The notes beneath the pieces were generated by a model. That model was not told the DNA's origin. It searched no databases and saw only the letters and a list, made by a program, of their open reading frames with translations. From positions 234,156-298,155 of the forward strand of contig JAUNHH010000001.1 of the NCBI GenBank assembly GCA_030524055.1: a stretch of DNA of 64,000 nt, in the 5' to 3' direction. How positions within the stretch are numbered: position 1 is the stretch's first letter; each line of letters opens with the position of its first letter. Of this stretch, positions 1 to 10,219 are shown piece after piece. The position numbers and the translations under genes were made by a program. Source of the stretch: Actinomycetaceae bacterium. Lineage in GTDB: Bacteria; Actinomycetota; Actinomycetes; Actinomycetales; Actinomycetaceae.

Positions 1-241
<241 letters not shown>

Positions 242-1138
242 TTAAAGGGTATTCAGCGCCGCCAAAATCGCCTCCGCTGCCGTGTCGCTGAGCCGTCCCG
301 CAGCGTGTAAACGCATCGTCGTGCGGCGAGTCATATAGGCGTAAGTATCGAGGATCTCGTCGGCCCCTTCGCCACCCGCAGCAAGGTCACCCAAGGCACG
401 TATATGTTCAGCCACAGTGCCAGCGTCACCACGGGGGATCGGCCCTGAAATGGCGTTATCCCCTTCTCGCAAAGCCCGGTCGAGGGCAGCAGAAAAGAGG
501 GGCGCCGCAAAATGGCCCGGCTCGTCAACTCCTGCAGCGCGCAAGGTGTCGAGGGATTGCAACACGAGTGTGGCCAGATGGTTGGCCCCGTGAGTGAGCG
601 CCGCATGGTAGGCAACCCGATCATTTTCGGCGATATCGACGGGTTCGCCGCCAAGTTCGACCACAAGGGCATGCGCAATCGGCAGGAAAGGAGCAGGGGC
701 GGTCACCGCAAAAGGCGTCCCCACCAGGCGCGCTACATCCGCAGACCAACCGGTAAACGTCATTGCCGGGTGGATAGCTAATGGAATCGCCCCTGCTCGC
801 GTGGCCGGATCGAGTAAAGCAATCCCATGCGCTCCCGACAAATGCGCAACCAACTGTCCCACTTTCCACGCGCCCAAATCAGCCAGTCCCGAGACCAGGG
901 GGCCAATTTGGTCGTCAGGCACAGCAAGGATGACCAATTCGGATTCATTGACGAGGGCGGGAACCTCTGTGATTGGAACGCCGGGCAGCATGGCGTCAGC
1001 ACGTTCACGAGACTCCGGCGACGAGGCGGATACGCCAATAATCTCGTGGCCAACCGAGCGTAAAGCGGAGGCAATAACCGGGCCCACATGTCCCATTCCG
1101 ATCACGCCAATACTGAGCCGCCCGCTGCGTTGTTGCAT
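242..1138 (-). CDS. Rossmann-fold protein with C-terminal DUF2520 domain
   Basis: This is a 298-residue cytosolic protein. An NAD(P)-type Rossmann nucleotide loop near the N-terminus (GVIGMGHVGPVIASAL, about residues 11-26) is followed by a helical DUF2520 region (HPAMTFTG..., then a helical bundle from about residue 165). Genes of this family commonly sit directly upstream of panC in actinobacteria, as here, and are thought to be ketopantoate-reductase- or dehydrogenase-like. The actual reaction is not established. It lies 1 base downstream of the PH-domain gene and 18 bases upstream of panC, so co-transcription is likely. A near-copy of the dispersed GC word (one end mismatch) lies inside it at about 951-961. 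Confidence 0.85.
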   Translation of the reverse strand: MQQRSGRLSIGVIGMGHVGPVIASALRSVGHEIIGVSASSPESRERADAMLPGVPITEVPALVNESELVILAVPDDQIGPLVSGLADLGAWKVGQLVAHLSGAHGIALLDPATRAGAIPLAIHPAMTFTGWSADVARLVGTPFAVTAPAPFLPIAHALVVELGGEPVDIAENDRVAYHAALTHGANHLATLVLQSLDTLRAAGVDEPGHFAAPLFSAALDRALREGDNAISGPIPRGDAGTVAEHIRALGDLAAGGEGADEILDTYAYMTRRTTMRLHAAGRLSDTAAEAILAALNTL

Positions 1139-1139
1139 T

Positions 1140-2852
1140 CTAGAAACCGCCTGGTTGTGGTGTGCTGTCGCTATCGTGTCCCTGTTCGGGACCGATTGCC
1201 TGGACTACCCGTGCCATCCAATGTTCTGGCGGCTCGGCTGCACGGCGCTGCCTGGACATTTCCACAAGGCGCGCACTTAACACGCTCGCGCTCGCCACAT
1301 CAATATGCAGCACTTTCGCTTTAACAAGCCCCGCAACAAGGTCCATTCGCACATTCGCTAAACCTAGTTGCCGCAATATCGGCCCTTGATCAATGGTGGC
1401 GGATTGAAGGCGTTCAACGGGAGCCAGAACCAGGGTTTGATAAATGCGCCCATTACGAATAGCCAAAACAGTATCCGTTAAAGCAAATGCGCGACGCCCC
1501 TGCACAATGGGGTCAATAATTTTTGCCGAGGGCGGGGCAGCTCTAAACCACTGGCCGGAATTCTTCCCATTAAATGCCTCCTCTAAGAATGAGTGCGGAT
1601 CAGGAACACCTAAATCGCGCACTACCAGCCACAAAGCGAGTTCTGCTTCTTCACGTGTACCAACAGGGAGGAGCACTTGCTCGAGCATTTGGCTGTTTTC
1701 TTCATTGTGATCCACAGTGGCACCGGCTTTTAAAATGGTGACTCGATACCACCCTAAACGTCGCCATAATAGGGGCCGGGAAATCCGAATAGCGTGTACG
1801 CGGCGAGGGGGAATAGTTTGTGCACGCGTGTCGGTAAGCCCTCTACGCACGCGAATGCCGTCAGGAGAAACGGCCGCTTTAAAGCCGAACTCCCCGGCAA
1901 ATCGCGACCACATAAATGTGAGCGCACCAGCAAAGCCGCCAAACATACCCCATAGTGCATTCAGTGACGCCCAGCCCACGTGACTAAAGGCGATCACGAA
2001 AAAAACAATAAGCGCCACTGTGCTCAGCAAAATCGTCAGAGTGACCCCGGAAAGTAAAAGCGACACAAGGAGGCGCCCAACAGGAACCTCATAAAGGGGA
2101 CGTTCCGGTGCGTCAGGAAGGGCAGCCCCCCGCAATGAGGCAGCGCGGTCCGCACCAGGTGTTCCAGGAGCGCCAACCCCACTCCCGGCCACGCCAGCCT
2201 CAGCAGCTGCGTTGATATACGCATCCCCCTGCCTTCCAGAGGAAACCCCGCCCTCGCTGCTATCTGGCATCAACGGGTTAACCCCGGGTACGCACACCGT
2301 TCTTTCCAGTCGTAATCCGGCAGCTAAAGCCAGAATTTCTCTGCGCGCATTATCAAGATCAGCGGTGCGCAGATAACCGAAAACCAAATTCGAATCCGCC
2401 CCACCCGCAACTTCGATTTTTAACCTGCCTAGCCCAAACATCCGTCCTAAAAGCGGATGGGAGACTTCCACTTCCTGGATTCTTTCCAGGCGCGCATGAC
2501 GTTGAGTGCGGAAAAGAATGCCCGAGCGATACCAGACAGCCTCGTCAGTAATCGCCCACGACGTCGCTCTCCACGCTAACCAGGAATAGAGGGCAGAAAT
2601 TGCCACCACAATAATGACAATGCCAAGAACCCCCAAGGAAATCTGCGCCGCGCTCAAATGCAGGGCTTCTATTCCCACCGACAGGGAACTCAGAATCTGC
2701 CCGTATTGATAGACAAGAAAGGCGGAGAGTGCAGCAAAAACCTGCCAGGTATTCAAAACAGGCGAAATGGGGTGCACTTTACGCCAGTATTCTTCGTTAA
2801 TCCCAGCGTCAACCGCCCGCAGTGGCGCCGATCCTTTCTCTGCCATGATCAC
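1140..2852 (-). CDS. Large bacterial-PH-domain membrane protein (YdbT-like)
   Basis: This 570-residue membrane protein has two N-terminal hydrophobic segments (about 35-55 and 70-95). A bPH_2 (DUF304) domain with the RTQRHARLERIQEVEVSHPL signature follows, then a variable Ala/Gly-rich linker, a second TM pair (about 270-320) and further PH-like repeats (RRGLTDTRAQTIPPRRVHAI; IYQTLVLAPVERLQSATI). The architecture matches B. subtilis YdbT, which works with the smaller YdbS; in Bacillus the pair is linked to resistance against antimicrobial amyloliquecidin-type peptides. Function here is inferred. It overlaps the YdbS-like gene by 4 bases (ATGA), indicating translational coupling. An exact copy of the dispersed GC word at 1527-1537 encodes APPSA in the protein. 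Confidence 0.85.
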   Translation of the reverse strand: MIMAEKGSAPLRAVDAGINEEYWRKVHPISPVLNTWQVFAALSAFLVYQYGQILSSLSVGIEALHLSAAQISLGVLGIVIIVVAISALYSWLAWRATSWAITDEAVWYRSGILFRTQRHARLERIQEVEVSHPLLGRMFGLGRLKIEVAGGADSNLVFGYLRTADLDNARREILALAAGLRLERTVCVPGVNPLMPDSSEGGVSSGRQGDAYINAAAEAGVAGSGVGAPGTPGADRAASLRGAALPDAPERPLYEVPVGRLLVSLLLSGVTLTILLSTVALIVFFVIAFSHVGWASLNALWGMFGGFAGALTFMWSRFAGEFGFKAAVSPDGIRVRRGLTDTRAQTIPPRRVHAIRISRPLLWRRLGWYRVTILKAGATVDHNEENSQMLEQVLLPVGTREEAELALWLVVRDLGVPDPHSFLEEAFNGKNSGQWFRAAPPSAKIIDPIVQGRRAFALTDTVLAIRNGRIYQTLVLAPVERLQSATIDQGPILRQLGLANVRMDLVAGLVKAKVLHIDVASASVLSARLVEMSRQRRAAEPPEHWMARVVQAIGPEQGHDSDSTPQPGGF

Positions 2853-3331
2853 AACCCCGCCAAATCAGCACTGCCACGCTGAGCCAACATATCGCGCAGA
2901 TTCGCTGCCTGCTGTGCAGGCAATCCGTCCAGCGAACCGGCGGTTTCTGACGAGGCCGTATGTAAGGTAATCGAGGTAATCCCGAACATGCGCGCAATAG
3001 GCCCTTCTTTGACATCCACATATTGAATGCGCCCATAAGGGATTACCGTGAGGCGCCGGAACATCACGCCTTTTCTAATAAGAAACTCTGAGGGGCCTTC
3101 TGCCCAGCCAAGCGCTTTTACTTGACGGGAGACCAGGACCAAACTGACAATAATCAGAATCCATAGCGGAATAGCCGCTGCCCAAAATGCGGGGTGGGCA
3201 ACAATAGCGGCTATCGTCAAACCAATTGCAGGTATACCCATCCACACGACTATCCCGATCAGTCGCACAGTTAATAGGGACGGGGATACTGGGTGAAAGA
3301 TAATACCTTCAGGGCGAGTTGGATCGGCCAT
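2849..3331 (-). CDS. Small bacterial-PH-domain membrane protein (YdbS-like)
   Basis: A 160-residue protein with a hydrophobic helical hairpin at about 23-65 and one bPH_2 (DUF304) domain (FRRLTVIPYGRIQYVDVKEG, then FGITSITLHTAS). It is the usual small partner of YdbT-like proteins. It is the first gene of the minus-strand operon that runs through the large PH protein, DUF2520 and panC. Its start is separated from the divergent response regulator by about 115 bases, which must hold both promoters. Confidence 0.85.
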   Translation of the reverse strand: MADPTRPEGIIFHPVSPSLLTVRLIGIVVWMGIPAIGLTIAAIVAHPAFWAAAIPLWILIIVSLVLVSRQVKALGWAEGPSEFLIRKGVMFRRLTVIPYGRIQYVDVKEGPIARMFGITSITLHTASSETAGSLDGLPAQQAANLRDMLAQRGSADLAGL

Positions 3332-3448
3332 GACACTGTTCTCCTGAGCTGATTGGTGTCTCTATCGTCCCACATATCCGGCTTGGCCTGTCCACCACGC
3401 CTATTATGTATTCAGGAAAGATTCAGGAACCAACGAGAGAATCGCATT

Positions 3449-4165
3449 ATGAGCGCCAATGACAATGACCCCACCAGCGAGGCACGCCTCCTTGTCGTTG
3501 ATGATGAACCAAATATCCGCGACCTCCTCGCGTCCTCTTTGCGTTTTGCGGGCTTTGACGTCATTACGGCCGAGGACGGGGCCGGCGCCCACCACGCAGC
3601 AATGGAATCAAATCCTGATCTCATTGTTCTTGACGTCATGTTGCCTGATATGGATGGCTTTACAGTCACTCGCCGCCTGCGCGAAGCGGGCGTGACTACC
3701 CCTGTTCTTTTCCTCACCGCCCGCGACGATATGCGCGACAAAATTCAGGGCCTGACCGTAGGCGGGGATGACTATGTCACCAAGCCTTTTGGTTTGGAAG
3801 AGGTCGTCGCCCGAATTCGCGCCATTTTGCGCCGCACAATGGGCACCTCCGAAGAAGACGGAAAACTGCGGATTGGCGATCTTGTCATTGACGAGGACGC
3901 ACATGAAGTTTCTCGCGCTGGCATTGATATTGAACTCTCCCCCACCGAATTTAAGCTCCTGCGTTACCTCGTTCTTAATGAGGGTCGCGTGGTCTCGAAA
4001 ATGCAGATTCTCGACCACGTGTGGGAATATGACTGGGATGGAGAAGTCGCTATTGTCGAATCCTATATTTCTTATCTCCGACGCAAACTTGCCGTTGAAG
4101 GAGCCAGCGGCGAATTAATCCACACCAAACGCGGAGTAGGATATATCCTTCGCGAAGAGAGTTAA
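3449..4165 (+). CDS. OmpR/PhoP-family response regulator
   Basis: A 238-residue two-component regulator. The receiver domain (about 13-125) has acidic D19/E20, phospho-acceptor D62 in LDVMLPDMDG, switch T90 and K112 in YVTKPF. A C-terminal winged helix (about 140-236) holds the DNA-recognition part. The receiver closely resembles mycobacterial PhoP/TcrX types, but the true orthology is open, so no symbol is given. I chose the ATG at 3449, just before the receiver domain; a longer reading from 3353 adds a 32-residue leader not typical of the family. The partner kinase starts 3 bases after the stop. Confidence 0.9.
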   Translation: MSANDNDPTSEARLLVVDDEPNIRDLLASSLRFAGFDVITAEDGAGAHHAAMESNPDLIVLDVMLPDMDGFTVTRRLREAGVTTPVLFLTARDDMRDKIQGLTVGGDDYVTKPFGLEEVVARIRAILRRTMGTSEEDGKLRIGDLVIDEDAHEVSRAGIDIELSPTEFKLLRYLVLNEGRVVSKMQILDHVWEYDWDGEVAIVESYISYLRRKLAVEGASGELIHTKRGVGYILREES

Positions 4166-4168
4166 CCC

Positions 4169-6547
4169 GTGGCTTCAGTTGAGGTGTTGCGATACCTGTG
4201 GGATTCCCGCCCACTGGCGTCACGCCTTGTGGCCGTTGTCGTTGTCCTCTTGACCTTTGGTCTGGTCATGTCTGGCACTGTCATGATTGGTCTTCTTCAA
4301 CGGCACCTTATTAGCCAGATTGATGACCAGCTGGTGAATGCGGCAGACGCTATGGTCAAAAGAACCCAGGATTTCAATAAGACCACCGCATCCTCATTAC
4401 TGCCCTCGCAGTATTATGTGCATCGGGTGATGACCGATTCTGAGCCTCTTGTTTTGGTCGATTCCCGCACCACAGCAAAATACGGAACGCCCCAAATCCC
4501 GGAATTGCTGGCCATTTCTGAAACGCCTCAGAATACCAATACCGCCACCACCCCAATTACTGTCACCTCTTCTCAAGAAGGGTCGAATTGGCGGGTTGTT
4601 TCTATTCCCCTGGTTGTGCTCAAAAAGAACCAAGAACATGTTCCAGTGGGTGTCATCACTATTGCCCTTCCCCTTGCAGACGTTCAGGCAACTCTAAGAA
4701 CCACCGCTTTTTATGTCACCACCACGGGGCTGGCCATTATTGTTTTGGGTGGTTCTCTTGGTCTGTATTTTGTTCGCCGCGCCCTGCTGCCCTTGCGAGC
4801 TATTGAATACACTGCCGGAAAAATTGCTGCTGGCGACTTAACTCAGCGCATTATTCCCCAGCCTCCGACAACTGAGGTGGGTTCATTGGCCACATCTCTG
4901 AATATTATGTTGAGCCAGGTGGAAACCTCTTTTGCTGCCCGCGAAGAATCGGAGCGAAAAATCCGGCGATTCGTTTCTGATGCCTCCCACGAATTACGCA
5001 CGCCTTTAGCAGCTATTCGCGGCTATTGTGAACTGTTCGCCATGGGCGGTGTGCCTGAAGAGCGCACAAGTGAAGTCATGGGTCGTATTCAGTCAGAGTC
5101 AACTCGAATGGGAAATCTCGTTGAAGACCTTTTGACCTTGGCACGCCTTGACGAGGGTCGCCCATTAGAGTTGGCTGCTGTCGATTTAGTGAAGATGGCA
5201 GATAATGCGCTTTTCGATTTGCAAGCATTAGATCCAACACGTTCGGTGGCACTTATTGCTCTGCAAGGGCGCATTCCCCCTAAGTCATTAGTTGTGCAGG
5301 CAGATAAAGATCGTATTCAGCAGGTGTTTACGAATCTCGTGGGCAATATTGTGCGCTATACGCCTGCAGGGTCGCCTGTGGAATTAGCTATTGGGTCGTC
5401 AGACACGATGGCTATTGTCGAATTCCGCGACCACGGTCCGGGTATTGCCACCCAAGACCGCGAACGCGTTTTTGAACGTTTCTATCGCACAGAAAATTCG
5501 CGGAATCGTTCCCTTGGTGGATCGGGGCTGGGCTTAGCAATTGTCGCCAGTATTTTGTCGGTCCACCAGGGCGGCGCCCAACTCACGCGCACCCACGGTG
5601 GTGGCCTCACAGTCCGTATTGAGTTGCCGCTGTGCCGAAGTGAAGCGCATATTGCCGCGATGAAGGGGACTGACTCGGCCAGCACTCCTGCAACAATTAA
5701 CGAGGGCGGGGCTTCCACCACCTCCGCGCCTACACCTGCCGCAGCCCCGGCTGCTGGAGCGCCACCTTCAGGCAGGCCTGCTGCAGCCCCTCCCCCATCG
5801 GAGTCAGCACCTCGCCCACCCGCAGCGCCAACACCGGCTCCCCCCACACCGGGGACTGCCGTTCCTTATCCAGCGCCGAGCCCCGCCCTCGTACCTGGAA
5901 ATGCGCCAGCAACGCCACCATCTACTCCAAGCGCTGCACCGACCTCACGACCATCACCGCAACAACCTGCTCCGCCTGCGCGCCCGTCCACGCCGCCGCG
6001 ACGGACAGACCAGCCTTCACCCACTGGCCCGCCTTCTCGGCGCACTTCAAAAACGCGGCCAGCACCGGCTCCTCCCGTTCAACCATCTGCCCCCCAGTCT
6101 CCCGCCGAGCCTGCGGAGCACAGTCATGGGATTCCCTCGCGTTCTGCAGTCCATCGCAGGTCAAGTGCCACTTCGGAACCCTCCTCCACAACGATTCAAC
6201 GAATCACTCCGGCCGCAGGGCAGCCACCTCTACGCTCTCGCCGAGCGTCCTCTTCCCCGTCGCGTACTTCTCCACCGCCGTCAGGCACCCCTCGCGCCCT
6301 GCCCGAGCCGTATACGCCCCCGTCTCCCCGTCACCGCGCATCGCCAGGTGTGCGCTCGTATGATGGTTACGGAACAGGCACGCCGCAACCCGGTACGCCA
6401 CATGCAGGTATTCCCACCACCCCTCCCCTGGGCACCCCGCACACGGGCACTCCCACAGGGGATGGATACGGCCAACACAGCGCCACTGATGGCTACGGCA
6501 AATCCCGCCGCGCCCCATTGGATGGTGACACCCACCACCCGAAATGA
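4169..6547 (+). CDS. Sensor histidine kinase with long Pro/Ser/Thr-rich C-terminal tail
   Basis: A 792-residue membrane kinase starting at GTG. TM1 lies at about 19-43, an extracellular sensor region at about 45-175, TM2 at about 178-202 and HAMP at about 203-255. HisKA carries phospho-accepting H274 in SDASHELRTPL. The ATPase domain shows the N-box (NLVGNIVRYTP, about 389-399), DHGPG at 421-425 and GGSGLGL at 450-456. It phosphorylates the regulator encoded 3 bases upstream. After about residue 495 comes roughly 290 residues of low-complexity proline, serine, threonine and alanine with no recognisable domain, far beyond the usual length of the family. Two exact copies of the dispersed GC word (5701-5711 plus, 5881-5891 minus) lie in this tail. 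The tail appears open and in frame, so a frameshift artefact is unlikely. Confidence 0.9.
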   Translation: MASVEVLRYLWDSRPLASRLVAVVVVLLTFGLVMSGTVMIGLLQRHLISQIDDQLVNAADAMVKRTQDFNKTTASSLLPSQYYVHRVMTDSEPLVLVDSRTTAKYGTPQIPELLAISETPQNTNTATTPITVTSSQEGSNWRVVSIPLVVLKKNQEHVPVGVITIALPLADVQATLRTTAFYVTTTGLAIIVLGGSLGLYFVRRALLPLRAIEYTAGKIAAGDLTQRIIPQPPTTEVGSLATSLNIMLSQVETSFAAREESERKIRRFVSDASHELRTPLAAIRGYCELFAMGGVPEERTSEVMGRIQSESTRMGNLVEDLLTLARLDEGRPLELAAVDLVKMADNALFDLQALDPTRSVALIALQGRIPPKSLVVQADKDRIQQVFTNLVGNIVRYTPAGSPVELAIGSSDTMAIVEFRDHGPGIATQDRERVFERFYRTENSRNRSLGGSGLGLAIVASILSVHQGGAQLTRTHGGGLTVRIELPLCRSEAHIAAMKGTDSASTPATINEGGASTTSAPTPAAAPAAGAPPSGRPAAAPPPSESAPRPPAAPTPAPPTPGTAVPYPAPSPALVPGNAPATPPSTPSAAPTSRPSPQQPAPPARPSTPPRRTDQPSPTGPPSRRTSKTRPAPAPPVQPSAPQSPAEPAEHSHGIPSRSAVHRRSSATSEPSSTTIQRITPAAGQPPLRSRRASSSPSRTSPPPSGTPRALPEPYTPPSPRHRASPGVRSYDGYGTGTPQPGTPHAGIPTTPPLGTPHTGTPTGDGYGQHSATDGYGKSRRAPLDGDTHHPK

Positions 6548-6607
6548 CCAGGGAAATATAACTGGTTAGAGTAGGGCGGTAACAGTCCCCGGACAGGAGT
6601 TTGACCC

Positions 6608-7555
6608 ATGGGTGCAAACGCACCTCAATGGCTTTTCACTTCATTTGTTGATGCCATGATGGAGATCGGCGCAACCGCTTCGACGCCGATTCTTCAAGCC
6701 GAAGCGCGTGATCTTGTCTCACGCTGGAATGAGCCGGGGCGGCATCACCACACTATTCACCACCTCATTAATGTGCTGGCGCGTATTGATGAACTCGCTT
6801 CTATTACTCACGATGCGGATGTTTTGCGGGTGTCGTGTTGGTACCACGGAGCATTTCTCAATCGCGCATTAGAAGTGCGGGTTTTAGGAATGGATCCCGA
6901 GGCAATGTGTGCGCCGTGTATTGAGCACACTAATTCGCGTTTAACTGCTCTTGGTGTGAGTGATGATGTTGTCGTACGTGTGGCGGAATTATTGAAGGCT
7001 CTGGTGATTCACCATGCGCCGCGTTCTGATCTTGATGCCCAGGTTCTTCTTGATGCGGACCTGGCAATGTTGGCGGAAAGCCCGCAGGTCTACAAGAAAT
7101 ACCGCGAGGCTCTTCGCGAAGAATTCACTGACCTTGATGATCTGACTTATTGGCGGGCACGTCGCCGAGTGGTAAGGAAATTCCTCAGCAAAGACGCACT
7201 ATTCCAGTCGCCTTTAGGGCAAATGTGGGAAGAGGCGGCACGCTCGAATCTCGAAATGGAATTGTGCCGTTTGGAAGCAAAAATTGCTGAGGTCGATCCC
7301 GCATTACTTGATGATGAAGATCCGGTTGATTTACCGAGTCCCGAGGCTGATATTTCCGAATCTGGAACGCTGATTATTAAGCGCCGCCAATTGCGGAAAA
7401 ATTCCACTCCCGTGGACGATTTATCCTCCACTGGGGTCTTGCCTCCTGTCCGCAGCGAGGCGCCCATTTCGCGTTCTCATGATGACGAGGACGGGGCGTC
7501 GTCTTTAGAAACCGCTATTGATGCCATGGACTTGCCTTCGACGCCAGCTGTGTGA
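6608..7555 (+). CDS. HD-superfamily-like protein with altered metal-binding motif
   Basis: A 315-residue cytosolic protein. Residues about 34-205 follow the COG4339 predicted HD phosphohydrolase pattern: RHHHTIHHL (45-53), the W-[YF]-H-x position (WYHG, 78-81) and LLDADLAML (147-155). Known members have HD where this one has H80-G81, so the metal site is probably impaired or rebuilt. The last 110 residues are acidic, Ser/Pro-rich and probably disordered. It is preceded by GACAGGAGTTTGACCC, which contains a good ribosome site (AGGAG), and follows the kinase by 60 bases. Substrate unknown; a non-enzymatic role is possible. Confidence 0.7.
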   Translation: MGANAPQWLFTSFVDAMMEIGATASTPILQAEARDLVSRWNEPGRHHHTIHHLINVLARIDELASITHDADVLRVSCWYHGAFLNRALEVRVLGMDPEAMCAPCIEHTNSRLTALGVSDDVVVRVAELLKALVIHHAPRSDLDAQVLLDADLAMLAESPQVYKKYREALREEFTDLDDLTYWRARRRVVRKFLSKDALFQSPLGQMWEEAARSNLEMELCRLEAKIAEVDPALLDDEDPVDLPSPEADISESGTLIIKRRQLRKNSTPVDDLSSTGVLPPVRSEAPISRSHDDEDGASSLETAIDAMDLPSTPAV

Positions 7556-7647
7556 AGCGCCGGGCACCGAGGCCCTGGGTTGGGGCGGCCTGAGGCGGCT
7601 GGACTGGTGCACCGGGTTGGTGTGCCAGGTTGGGCCGCTGAGTTGGG

Positions 7648-7658
7648 CCCCGCCCTCG
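7648..7658 (-). repeat. Dispersed GC word, single copy
   Basis: An exact minus-strand copy of CGAGGGCGGGG, 93 bases after the HD-like gene and immediately left of the first DnaA box. See the finding on the repeat family. Confidence 0.9.
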
Positions 7659-7659
7659 T

Positions 7660-7730
7660 TTATCCACAGGCTCGCAACCCCACGACTCTCTATCCACAAT
7701 TGGCAATTCGCCAAAAACCCTCTATCCACA
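7660..7730 (+). promoter_or_regulatory. Cluster of three DnaA-box-like 9-mers
   Basis: One perfect DnaA box (TTATCCACA, 7660-7668) and two one-mismatch boxes (CTATCCACA, 7690-7698 and 7722-7730) lie in the same orientation with start-to-start spacings of 30 and 32 bases, about three helical turns. Such phased boxes bind DnaA in origins, titration sites and DnaA-regulated promoters. Neither dnaA nor dnaN is nearby, so this is unlikely to be the origin. It sits about 90 bases upstream of the WXG100 gene. The boxes are seen; binding is inferred. Confidence 0.65.
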
Positions 7731-7821
7731 GGCGAACTCTGCCGAGAAGAATTCGCCTGTCTCTCCTCTTTACTGTGAAGGCACTTGTCGCAGACGCGAC
7801 CCACACTGAAAGGGGAAGACA

Positions 7822-8112
7822 ATGCCTATCTTTACCGTTGATTCCGAGCGGCTCTCTCAATCCGCAGGCCAAATTGCTGCCACTGCTGAGAGGATTCGCG
7901 CTGAAGTTGCCACAATGACCAGCGACCTTTTGGAAATGCAAGATACGTGGACAGGTGGGGCGCAGATATCCTTTGCTGAGTGTTTTGCTCAATGGCAGGC
8001 TAGCCAAGTGCAAATGGATGCAGCCTTGGACAGTATCGGTATGGCCCTATCTTCTGCCTCCGAGGCCTACACTTCCGCTGAAACTCAATCGGCCTCCTTC
8101 TTTGCGGGGTGA
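7822..8112 (+). CDS. WXG100-family (ESAT-6-like) protein
   Basis: A 96-residue helical-hairpin protein with the W-x-G turn (TWTGGA, around residues 50-55) between two amphipathic helices, the size and layout of substrates of type VII (ESX) secretion. The ribosome site AAAGGGGAAG is close upstream. No ESX ATPase or membrane component is visible in the window, so it is an orphan copy here and may be exported by a system elsewhere. It faces groEL, with a shared hairpin between the two genes. Confidence 0.85.
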   Translation: MPIFTVDSERLSQSAGQIAATAERIRAEVATMTSDLLEMQDTWTGGAQISFAECFAQWQASQVQMDAALDSIGMALSSASEAYTSAETQSASFFAG

Positions 8113-8163
8113 CAGCTTTTGTGAAGGACTGCCCGTGTCCGTCACGATAGTCATCCGCATAGA

Positions 8164-8201
8164 CGAGGGCGGGGCCAGGCCCAATGGCCCAACCCCGCCC
8201 T
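8164..8201. terminator. Inverted pair of the dispersed GC word between WXG100 and groEL
   Basis: An exact plus copy at 8164-8174 pairs with a minus near-copy ending at 8201 (AGGGCGGGG against CCCCGCCCT, loop of 18 bases containing its own GGCC pairing). It lies between convergent gene ends, so it can end transcripts from both sides. There is no T-run. Confidence 0.6.
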
Positions 8202-8228
8202 GAATGTCTAGCGACGCATATGGTCAGC

Positions 8229-9929
<1,701 letters not shown>

Positions 9930-9967
9930 TCACGATCAGTGCAATGACCTCACCGGACCCGGTTGTC

Positions 9968-10029
9968 CTGTCACTCTCACGGGGAGAGTGCCAACGCCAA
10001 GTTTGGCACTCTCGGGTGGAGAGTGCAAG
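9968..10029 (-). promoter_or_regulatory. Two tandem CIRCE operators (HrcA sites) upstream of groEL
   Basis: The first element is CTGTCACTC-N9-GAGTGCCAA at 9968-9994 and the second is TTGGCACTC-N9-GAGTGCAAG at 10003-10029. They match the CIRCE consensus TTAGCACTC-N9-GAGTGCTAA with exact 9-base spacers and are 8 bases apart. HrcA bound here would block groEL transcription until heat stress. Confidence 0.9.
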
Positions 10030-10034
10030 ACGAA

Positions 10035-10066
10035 GCGGGGGATATTCGCATGTGAATATCCCCCGC
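10035..10066. terminator. Perfect 13-bp hairpin upstream of groEL
   Basis: GCGGGGGATATTC, a 6-base loop, then its exact complement. It lies between the groEL operators and the 3' end of the LytR_C gene. It may end transcription from the latter or be another operator. There is no clear T-run. The rest of the 9852-10219 gap holds the groEL leader and promoter region and, at 10161-10171, one copy of the dispersed GC word. Confidence 0.5.
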
Positions 10067-10160
10067 CTAAACAGTGTTTCGTGCGGTGCACTAGTGGAGT
10101 ACGCGTGGTGCCACTTCGCTTGGGGCGTACTTCAGGTGATGCCTGATGACGTATTCACGG

Positions 10161-10171
10161 CCCCGCCCTCG
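10161..10171 (-). repeat. Dispersed GC word, single copy
   Basis: An exact minus-strand copy about 50 bases beyond the stop of the LytR_C gene. Confidence 0.9.
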
Positions 10172-10219
10172 TCAATAGGAAGGGAGCGATCCAGCCACTT
10201 CACCGCCACCAGACAGCCC

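Noticed and set aside
5901..6569. Alternative plus frame of 222 codons in the kinase tail
   Set aside because: The tail is low-complexity GC-rich DNA, where all frames stay open; the kinase frame continues uninterrupted.
7660..7730. Chromosome origin
   Set aside because: Only three boxes, no AT-rich unwinding region, and no dnaA, dnaN, rpmH or parAB near.
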